Translations under genes and position numbers: made by a program | The notes under the pieces: generated by a model | The model's input: only the letters and a program-made list of their open reading frames with translations | Database searches by the model: none | What the model was told of the DNA's origin: nothing | Part shown: positions 1 to 5,354 of the stretch, piece by piece | Layout: each line of letters opens with the position of its first letter | How positions within the stretch are numbered: position 1 is the stretch's first letter | Assembly (NCBI GenBank): GCA_947472115.1 | Contig: CANIZU010000136.1 | Span: 1 to 5,354 of the forward strand | Source of the DNA: Flavobacteriales bacterium | GTDB lineage: Bacteria > Bacteroidota > Bacteroidia > NS11-12g > UBA955 | Length of the DNA stretch: 5,354 nucleotides | Direction of reading: 5' to 3'

Positions 1-1165
1 AATCGTATCGTACAAGCCCTTTATCCGACAAAAGCAAGCTCGGTGCTACCAGAATTTGCGTCATTTGGATAGCCCCATTGATCTTAGGCTTGGTGCTACT
101 CCATCTCATTCGGTAGCCCATACCCGCAGGGATATTGCTCGGAAGAACGGCATCAATTTTTGCAGGAATGAGGGTATCTGAAACGCGGTTTAGCGCATAT
201 CCTTTGGCGAAATTGCCTTTGTCATCGCTCATTTCAAGTATGAATTCATTGCCTGTATCAAACGTACCGATGTTTTTGATGAAAGGATTTTTATACGTGG
301 TAACACTATCGCCGGCGCATCCCACAATTTCGCTATCGGCCCCAAACAGGTGGATATCGGCCACGAAAACTTTGCCGCAGATGATGCAGGTATAGGCCCA
401 TTCGTTGCGCTCACTCACAATCGTGATGTCGCCAGGCTTGGGTTCGCTAAGAAGCACTTTGGGATTCCCGCTATAATACTTATTGAGCTGGTAAATATAT
501 TTGTCGCCCACCGATGCAATGTAAAGGTTGCCCTGTGCGTCCTCGGCCAGTCCCATCGCGTTTTTAATGTTGGTCGATCTAACGGTTTGAACACTGGAAT
601 CACTGATCGACACGGCCAGAATTTTGGTATTGGCGGTATCTTGAACAAGCAGCAGTCGGTTTTTGCTCTTTTGCCAAATGATGGCGGAGGGTTTGGTGAG
701 GTTGCTGACCCAGATCGATGTATGGGGCGTGTGGGGTGCTGCGGCGGCGAATGTCGTTTTATAAATGCAGCCTCGAACGCGGTCGGTGGTATAAAGGACT
801 TGGGCGATGGAGTCGTAGGCGCAGTCTTGAATTTGACGAATGCCACTGATTGTTTCGGTGCCGATGATGTTGCCAACGGTATCGTAGATGACCATGCGAC
901 TAGAGTCGAGGACGAGCACGGCGTATCCAATGGGGAGTTTATGAAAGGCGATATTTCGGGGCGATTTCAGGTTTTTGGCAAACAAGGTTTTATTACCAGC
1001 ACTATCGATCTGAAGGACTTCGCCACTGCCTTGATTGGTGATCAGGTAGCGATTATTGAATGGGTTATAGGCCGATGCGTTGGGGGCGTTGAAATAATAT
1101 TGTGCATCGGCAGCGCCAGAGAATCCGAGCAGGAGGCAAATTAGGGTGACAAGGTTCTTCCGCAT
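1..1165 (-). CDS. Secreted NHL-like beta-propeller protein with Ig-like domain, 3' end outside the window
   Basis: The frame is open from an ATG at 1165 to the left edge with no stop, giving 388 codons of an incomplete gene. Residues 1-21 form a signal peptide (MRKN, then a hydrophobic run LVTLICLLLGF, then A-D-A before Q22), which supports this start; no Shine-Dalgarno sequence precedes it, as is usual in Bacteroidota. Residues about 32-275 read as a repeated propeller: a Y-N-P-F-N-N-R-Y opening, S-P-R-N-I-A-F (68-74) and G-L-A-E-D-A-Q-G-N-L-Y-I-A (205-217) are NHL-like 'P-x-G-I-A ... D-x-x-G-N-L-Y-V-A' patterns. Residues about 280-372 resemble an Ig-like domain common in Bacteroidota secreted proteins, with F-D-T-G-N-E-F, L-P-S-N-I-P-A-G and G-Y-R-M-R. 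A C-I-I-C motif sits at 260-263. No catalytic residues are recognisable. The missing C-terminus may carry a T9SS sorting domain like its neighbours, but this is inference. It lies 113 bp downstream of the next gene. Binding or adhesion is plausible; the function is unknown. Confidence 0.87.
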   Translation of the reverse strand, partial: MRKNLVTLICLLLGFSGAADAQYYFNAPNASAYNPFNNRYLITNQGSGEVLQIDSAGNKTLFAKNLKSPRNIAFHKLPIGYAVLVLDSSRMVIYDTVGNIIGTETISGIRQIQDCAYDSIAQVLYTTDRVRGCIYKTTFAAAAPHTPHTSIWVSNLTKPSAIIWQKSKNRLLLVQDTANTKILAVSISDSSVQTVRSTNIKNAMGLAEDAQGNLYIASVGDKYIYQLNKYYSGNPKVLLSEPKPGDITIVSERNEWAYTCIICGKVFVADIHLFGADSEIVGCAGDSVTTYKNPFIKNIGTFDTGNEFILEMSDDKGNFAKGYALNRVSDTLIPAKIDAVLPSNIPAGMGYRMRWSSTKPKINGAIQMTQILVAPSLLLSDKGLVRYD

Positions 1166-1278
1166 GATTGTGTTGCGGGTTGATAGACATCGGCGCGGAG
1201 AGATGCGTTGCTTTCAGAGTACTAATGATCCCCAGAGGTACCTAATTGAAATTTTACTAAACGATCCAATACCAAACC

Positions 1279-1767
1279 TCACTCCACCACCCACTTGATT
1301 TGATTTCCAGCCCCTTCTATCTCGATGAAGTAGATTCCGGAAGTTGAGGCTTTCAACACAATCTGATTTTCTCCTTTTTCGATGCGATGCGATGATACCC
1401 TGCTGCCCACGGCATTGTATACAGTTACTTTTCGGACTTGCTTGTTATTGGCAATCTTCAATATCACCTCATTGCCCGCCCCGCTGGGGTTGGGGTAAAG
1501 GTTCACCGTGAGATTCTCTCCCAGTTGGTTCGTGCTAAGCAATCTTGCACTCACCACGCCCAAGCTGATCGTATCTGCACATCCACCAACCACACCAATC
1601 ATCCTCGGATAGAATCTGCCGGTATCGTTGTAAGTATAGCTCGCCAATGCGCCCCAAGCTGTATCCTTCGGCGATTGTTTGGTATCCCCAAAAATCCATT
1701 TGTATTTGGTGGTGCCAGCGATGCCGTTCTGTCCTTGAAAATTCACCGTTAGAGGCAGTTTCCCCAC
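1279..1767 (-). repeat. Copy A of duplicated PKD plus T9SS sorting-domain module
   Basis: This covers the last 162 codons and stop of the middle gene. It aligns without gaps to 3378-3866 (constant offset 2099): 123 of 162 residues are identical. Conservation is patchy. A 26-residue stretch across the PKD core is identical, the linker before the sorting domain is variable (8 of 10 residues differ in one block), and the last 40 residues are nearly identical. Exact DNA matches include 1279-1310, 1365-1392 and 1685-1716. Similarity ends at the stop codon on one side and near V-G-K on the other. Confidence 0.93.
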
Positions 1768-3300
1768 CAAAGTACTTGTTGTCCCAATCAAATTGACAAA
1801 ATACGGCGAATTGAAATTGCCTGAAATTGAATCAATTGAGCCGTTTTCAAACACAACTGCTGTCACTTTGTATTTCCCCGATTTTGATGATTTGCATTTT
1901 AAAAAATTCGATTCGTCGTGCTGTACCAAAGTGGAATTCACATACCAATGTATTGAATCTTGACAGCGCTGATGACGCGCATAAAAGAATATTGAATCTT
2001 TTTGGCAAATGGGCAATTGCTCGATATACGAAGGCAAAGTGTTTGGAACAATTTGGGGTAATCGCTCTATCTGATATGCTACGGTACCATATCTTCCGGT
2101 CTCTGGATTGTTTGACAAACCGTGTGAGATATCATAATACAGATCCGGACGCGATAGTAACAAGCGATTAAAATATGTATTGCTTGACAAATAGTCGTTA
2201 GCTAATAATAATTTAATGGCGGTATCCGTGAATTCAATGGATTCGCATTTTTCATTGGGATAGGCAATGCAACCAATAAAATATTCGTGTGTTTTCGTGA
2301 GATAAATTTTTCCATTAATACCCAATTGAATATCACCAACGAAATTTCCTTTTAATATTTTTCGTCCCGTCACTTCATGAATAGAATCATTTACCAATAA
2401 ATCAGCAAATTCGTATTGCCAAAAACCGGAATAGTTATGGCGACAGTAAAAATATTTCTCATTTGGACTAAATTCAAAGTTTGAATGTACACAGGTATCA
2501 AATATTTGATGCGAGGATATGAACTCTCCTTTTTTGACATCGAAACCAAAAATATTATACCCTCTGTACTGAGAATTAATTACGAGAAAATTTCCCAACG
2601 GAGAAAATTTGATTCTATTGCCATCTCCACTTAAAGAGCTACATTTAAAAAACGCCAGTTTGCAATCACTATCTAAAATTCTTACTTTTTGATTCAAATG
2701 CCATTTGACACCTGATCCATCGATTTTAAAAATAAATACGCTATCAAAGCTACTATTTAAGGTCCTAGCCGCCAGCCAATAACCCGAATCATTCGTCATT
2801 TTTATGATCGAAAATTCAATGTCTTTTCCAGGTAAAATTGGAACCATTTTTTTGGAGACGATGCCTGCGGGATTCTTGGCACTATATTCTACAATGCAGT
2901 ATGTAAGACCTCTTGATTTTACTGCTGAACCACCCATTGGGACATCCGCACACACTATCAAGTATTTATTGGGTGAATTGGGCATTTCCAATATTTTCAC
3001 ATTCCCTCTACCATGACCACCAATATTGCCCCCATTCTCAATCAATTCATTCTTCGAATTGTACAGACTATCTCCATTCGTGTATAATTTCAGATTGCCA
3101 CTACTATCACAAATACTGGATTTGGCTCTGTCGGCTGGACCAAATCTATAATCGCTTTTAACCTCAACCTTGCCCTCTTTAAAAAACAGAGAGTTTTGGG
3201 TTGTCAATATCCATAAATTATCCTGCTGCCCATAACTCTGAGAAGTAATAAATAGGAGCAATGTGCCGAATATGATTTTATATATATTAATTAGTTTCAT
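1279..3300 (-). CDS. T9SS-exported beta-propeller protein with Ig-like, PKD and C-terminal sorting domains
   Basis: Complete gene of 673 codons ending in TGA. The chosen start (ATG at 3300) gives a clear signal peptide, MKLINIYKIIFGTLLLFITS..., with likely cleavage after S-Y-G24 before Q25. An in-frame ATG at 3393 would add 31 non-signal residues and overlap the upstream gene by 16 bp, so it was rejected. Residues about 28-415 match the Bacteroidota propeller family that opens N-L-W and has S-G-N-L-K-L-Y-T-N-G (67-76, compare GNLLFYTDG), I-K-F-S-P-L-G (230-236), F-E-F-S-P-N (275-280) and G-I-N-G-K-I-Y-L (327-334). Residues about 428-500 look Ig-like (I-H-W-Y-V-N; S-G-K-Y-K-V-T-A). Residues about 515-580 are a PKD domain (KYKWIFGDTKQSP), and about 594-673 a T9SS type A sorting domain with YPNP at 602-605. 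The protein is probably exported to the surface or medium; its ligand is unknown. The body before residue 512 is AT-rich while the tail is not, which suggests a chimeric origin. Confidence 0.92.
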   Translation of the reverse strand: MKLINIYKIIFGTLLLFITSQSYGQQDNLWILTTQNSLFFKEGKVEVKSDYRFGPADRAKSSICDSSGNLKLYTNGDSLYNSKNELIENGGNIGGHGRGNVKILEMPNSPNKYLIVCADVPMGGSAVKSRGLTYCIVEYSAKNPAGIVSKKMVPILPGKDIEFSIIKMTNDSGYWLAARTLNSSFDSVFIFKIDGSGVKWHLNQKVRILDSDCKLAFFKCSSLSGDGNRIKFSPLGNFLVINSQYRGYNIFGFDVKKGEFISSHQIFDTCVHSNFEFSPNEKYFYCRHNYSGFWQYEFADLLVNDSIHEVTGRKILKGNFVGDIQLGINGKIYLTKTHEYFIGCIAYPNEKCESIEFTDTAIKLLLANDYLSSNTYFNRLLLSRPDLYYDISHGLSNNPETGRYGTVAYQIERLPQIVPNTLPSYIEQLPICQKDSIFFYARHQRCQDSIHWYVNSTLVQHDESNFLKCKSSKSGKYKVTAVVFENGSIDSISGNFNSPYFVNLIGTTSTLVGKLPLTVNFQGQNGIAGTTKYKWIFGDTKQSPKDTAWGALASYTYNDTGRFYPRMIGVVGGCADTISLGVVSARLLSTNQLGENLTVNLYPNPSGAGNEVILKIANNKQVRKVTVYNAVGSRVSSHRIEKGENQIVLKASTSGIYFIEIEGAGNQIKWVVE

Positions 3301-3377
3301 CCTGTTCGGTGTCTTCAAATTGCTTGCACTATGAATTTCCCAAATGTAATGGTTTATTTTTACGTCTAACTCTTTAA
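1768..3377. other. AT-rich segment between the two module copies
   Basis: Counting GC in several 60-base lines gives about 27% (2641), 28% (2341), 32% (2521), 33% (1861) and 40% (2221) inside the segment. Lines outside give about 50% (1621), 47% (4381), 50% (4741), 48% (541) and 58% (721). The drop begins close to the inner edge of copy A (42% for the line starting at 1741) and includes the gap up to the stop codon of the upstream gene. The segment encodes residues 1-511 of the middle gene and its candidate promoter. No transposase, terminal inverted repeats or tRNA was seen at its edges. Confidence 0.6.
3341..3370 (-). promoter_or_regulatory. Candidate Bacteroidota sigma-ABfr-type promoter for the middle gene
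   Basis: On the minus strand the octamer TACATTTG (3348-3341) matches the Bacteroidota -7 consensus TAnnTTTG exactly. Transcription would begin around 3334, leaving a leader of about 33 bases before the ATG at 3300. The -33 element is weak: G-T-T-A-G at 3370-3366 lies about 17 bases upstream of the -7 element and only partly resembles TTTG/TTG. The site falls in the 77-bp gap behind the upstream gene, so the middle gene may be transcribed on its own as well as by readthrough. The gap is AT-rich, which raises the chance of a random match. Confidence 0.45.
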
Positions 3378-3866
3378 TCACTCCACCACCCACTTGATTT
3401 GATTTCCAGAGCCTTCTATCTCAATCAAGTAAATTCCGGAAGTTGACGCTTTCAATACAATCCGATTTTCTCCTTTTTCGATGCGATGCGAGGACACCTT
3501 AACGCCCACAGAGTTGTAAACGACGATATTTCGCGATTGGCTGTTCCCTTGGATACTCAAAACAACCTCCGAACCCATCCCTGTGGGATTGGGATAAAGT
3601 TGGATTGTCAAATTTTCTCCGAGTGATTTAACGCCCAACAATCCAACCGTAATTGTGTTCAACGCGATGGTATCTCGGCAACCACCCACCACGCCAATCA
3701 TCCTTGGGTTGTATCTGCCGGTATCGTTGTAGCTGTAACTCACCAACGCACCCCAAGCCGTGTCCTTGGGTGATTGTTTGGTGTCCCCAAAAATCCATTT
3801 GTATTTGGTGGTGCCCGCGATGCTGTTCTGCCCCTGGAAGTTTACCTTCAATGGCGGTTTGCCAAC
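3378..3866 (-). repeat. Copy B of duplicated PKD plus T9SS sorting-domain module
   Basis: This covers the last 162 codons and stop of the upstream gene, in the same orientation as the copy at 1279-1767. Exact DNA matches to that copy are 3378-3409, 3464-3491 and 3784-3815. In the identical PKD core, about 8 silent differences fall in 25 codons, so the copies are not a fresh duplication. The proteins before the module (Ig-like array here, propeller/Ig in the other gene) show no comparable similarity, so only the tail is shared. Confidence 0.93.
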
Positions 3867-5354
3867 AGTTTGACTAATCATGCCGCTCAAGTTCAGCACT
3901 GCCGGAGCAATGGTGATCTGCCCTTCGCTCTGATAATCACAACCCGACGCATTCTTAAAGTACTTATTTACTGTGTAAGTGCCCGCTGAAGATTTTCGGG
4001 GACTGATTTTTCCGGAAGTATCAATAGTCAACCCTGATCCATTGTTGTACCAAATCCCTGGGCCTGTCGATTTGAACGTCGTTGGCGCATCCCACAACTT
4101 TGTCTCCTTGCAAATGCCGTTCACGATGCCCAAGTTTGTTTTCACAGTATCGGTCACCCAGAATGAATCGGTCCGTCCGTATAAGCATTTGGTGGCGGTG
4201 TTATCATAGATGTAGGTCAACCAGACGCGTATCGGGTATTTTGCGAATTTGTCGAGCGTGACACTGTTTCCATTGCCTTGGCTGTGCGACCACAATCCAC
4301 CGGTTGGCGTAGCTCCAATATCAGATAGTGTAAGCGTCTTCATTCCCTTGCACAACTGCTTGGGCATTGCCTTGAATCGCAGTTGGGTGGTGTCGATGTT
4401 AATATCCGTTTTGAACGACGTGTAGCAGCCGTTGTTGGAACTAAACTCCGACAAAACATAATACCGAGCTTCTTTGTAGTAGTATTTGAAAATACTGTCC
4501 CGCACTGTGTAAATCGTGCTTCCGTTGACATCAATCACGGAGTACTGGCCCATCCAATAATTGCTGGAAAAAGTAGATGTCGCCGCGAGGGTGAGCGTAT
4601 CAGGACCGCAATTCGACAAGCTGCTCGCTTGATGCAAGCTGTAAATCGTATCTACCGGCAACACGAAGGTCTTGGACGACATACAACCAGAATCGTCGCG
4701 CAGGGTTAGTTTGAGTGATGTGGCGCCCGTTAAGTTCATCGAAAGGGTGTCTTTGAGTCCAAACATCGCCTGTCCGTTCACCTCCCAGTTGTAATACACC
4801 TTTGATTTGAAATTCTTGACGTTGCTCGCGAAGTATACTTTGGAAGAATCCTTAAGACAAACCGTGTTCCGGTTAAGTCCAAAATCCAAGCCTGGCCAAA
4901 GTTTTTTCATATCAAGCGAATCGATCACCGTTTTTCCCGTGCATTTGCAGGTTGCGGCCACAGGCATCACGAAGCACTTTACATAATATTTCAAAGGCAA
5001 AAGGCCAGTGTAAAGAAGCTCCGTTGCCGTAGTAGTAAATATCGCAGGTGCAGAGGGTGACTTCTCGTGGATGGTCCATGTAACTTTTACAGGTACATCG
5101 GTGTTAACAGACTTAAGTATGCCTTTGAGGTTGTTGCAACCATTGGCCTTTACAGAAATGACCGGAACAATGGGTTTGTGCACATACACTGGCACCGAAC
5201 GAGCCGCTTCACCAGAAACCCAATTTGAATCAGCATGAACCCGCAATGTAACTATACCAGGTGCTGAAGAATAGTCGCCAGGTTTAGCAACCATTTTTAT
5301 ACGAAAGGTGGGAGTCGAGTTCCCTGATAGATAATCAGTTGAAAGGCTAGCATT
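3378..5354 (-). CDS. T9SS-exported multi-Ig-like/PKD protein with C-terminal sorting domain, 5' end outside the window
   Basis: The frame stays open to the right edge: 20 sense codons (N-A-S-L-S-T-D-Y...) precede the first in-window ATG at 5294, so that ATG is internal. The visible part is 658 residues ending in TGA. After an N-terminal remnant ending V-P-V-Y-V-H-K-P (residues 54-61), beta-rich modules of roughly 80-93 residues follow, each with a Cys near its start and another near its end: C73/C127, C166/C224, C249/C310, C335/C390, C415/C472. Two of them have Bacteroidota Ig-like patterns: T-P-T-G-G-L-W (349-355) and S-T-G-P-G-I-W-Y (429-436), the latter followed by S-A-G-T-Y-T-V. Residues about 500-565 are a PKD domain (KYKWIFGDTKQSP), and about 579-658 a T9SS type A sorting domain (YPNP at 587-590, ending IKWVVE). 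No enzymatic domain is visible. A large surface adhesin-like or structural protein is likely. It lies upstream of, and on the same strand as, the propeller gene. Confidence 0.9.
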   Translation of the reverse strand, partial: NASLSTDYLSGNSTPTFRIKMVAKPGDYSSAPGIVTLRVHADSNWVSGEAARSVPVYVHKPIVPVISVKANGCNNLKGILKSVNTDVPVKVTWTIHEKSPSAPAIFTTTATELLYTGLLPLKYYVKCFVMPVAATCKCTGKTVIDSLDMKKLWPGLDFGLNRNTVCLKDSSKVYFASNVKNFKSKVYYNWEVNGQAMFGLKDTLSMNLTGATSLKLTLRDDSGCMSSKTFVLPVDTIYSLHQASSLSNCGPDTLTLAATSTFSSNYWMGQYSVIDVNGSTIYTVRDSIFKYYYKEARYYVLSEFSSNNGCYTSFKTDINIDTTQLRFKAMPKQLCKGMKTLTLSDIGATPTGGLWSHSQGNGNSVTLDKFAKYPIRVWLTYIYDNTATKCLYGRTDSFWVTDTVKTNLGIVNGICKETKLWDAPTTFKSTGPGIWYNNGSGLTIDTSGKISPRKSSAGTYTVNKYFKNASGCDYQSEGQITIAPAVLNLSGMISQTVGKPPLKVNFQGQNSIAGTTKYKWIFGDTKQSPKDTAWGALVSYSYNDTGRYNPRMIGVVGGCRDTIALNTITVGLLGVKSLGENLTIQLYPNPTGMGSEVVLSIQGNSQSRNIVVYNSVGVKVSSHRIEKGENRIVLKASTSGIYLIEIEGSGNQIKWVVE

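Noticed and set aside
415..930. Minus-strand open frame of 171 codons in another frame
   Set aside because: It overlaps the left-hand gene in a shifted frame; its translation is Pro/Ser/Thr-rich low-quality sequence with no signal peptide or domain.
350..1144. Plus-strand open frame of 264 codons
   Set aside because: It is antisense to the left-hand gene, which has a signal peptide and recognisable domains. The plus-strand translation has no coherent domain, and long antisense frames are common in GC-richer coding DNA.
1166..1278. Promoter or intrinsic terminator in the 113-bp gap
   Set aside because: No stem followed by a T-run was found on the minus strand. The best -7 candidate matches TAnnTTTG at only 4 of 6 fixed positions, and the 8-bp palindrome at 1236-1243 has no loop, so no site is called.
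1383..1392. Short tandem gatgc repeat as a phase-variable tract (also at 3482-3491)
   Set aside because: It has only two five-base units, is identical in both genes and encodes conserved residues (S-H-R-I) of the sorting domain, so it is coding constraint, not a slippage tract.
3301..3377. Terminator after the right-hand gene
   Set aside because: The only inverted repeat noticed is a five-base AAATT/AATTT pair, too weak and AT-only to be a credible terminator.
3301..3393. N-terminal extension of the middle gene to an ATG at 3393
   Set aside because: It would add 31 residues with no signal-peptide character before a clear signal peptide starting at 3300, overlap the upstream stop codon, and place the candidate promoter inside the coding region.
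1279..3866. Insertion sequence or transposon bounded by the direct repeats
   Set aside because: The repeats are coding (PKD plus sorting domain), diverged at about a quarter of residues, and no transposase, integrase or terminal inverted repeats lie between them.
4383..4709. Plus-strand open frame of 108 codons
   Set aside because: It is antisense to the Ig-like array of the right-hand gene and has no domain or start context of its own.

Overview
The window looks like part of a Bacteroidota (Bacteroidetes) genome. Two of its three genes end in the type IX secretion system (T9SS) type A C-terminal sorting domain, with a YPNP motif and a terminal I-K-W-V-V-E. These are joined to PKD, Ig-like and beta-propeller modules, a combination typical of exported and surface proteins of that phylum. 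The only good promoter-like site matches the Bacteroidota -7 consensus TAnnTTTG, and no start has a convincing Shine-Dalgarno sequence. The species cannot be named from this sequence.

Layout: all three genes are on the minus strand and together cover nearly the whole window. Reading in the direction of transcription: (1) 5354-3378 is the 3' part of a large gene for a secreted protein made of tandem Cys-containing Ig-like modules, a PKD domain and a T9SS sorting domain; its 5' end lies outside the window. (2) A 77-bp AT-rich gap follows, with a candidate promoter. (3) 3300-1279 is a complete gene of 673 codons: signal peptide, Bacteroidota-type beta-propeller, Ig-like domain, PKD domain and T9SS sorting domain. 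(4) A 113-bp gap follows. (5) 1165-1 is the 5' part of a gene with a signal peptide, an NHL-like beta-propeller and an Ig-like domain; it runs off the left edge, so its C-terminus and any sorting signal are not seen.

The genes most likely form a small cluster of T9SS cargo. Each visible N-terminus has a Sec-type signal peptide for crossing the inner membrane, and the two visible C-termini carry the signal for crossing the outer membrane and attachment or release. No enzyme, catalytic motif, RNA gene, insertion sequence or CRISPR array was seen.

The most notable structure is a direct repeat. The last 162 codons plus stop of the middle gene (1279-1767) and of the upstream gene (3378-3866) align without gaps at 123/162 identical residues. 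The match begins at a V-G-K and stops at the stop codon. Between the copies lies a segment of clearly lower GC (about 27-40% in sampled 60-base lines, against about 45-58% in most lines sampled outside it). The middle gene therefore looks like a chimera: a propeller/Ig body of different base composition attached to a local, reusable PKD plus sorting-domain tail.
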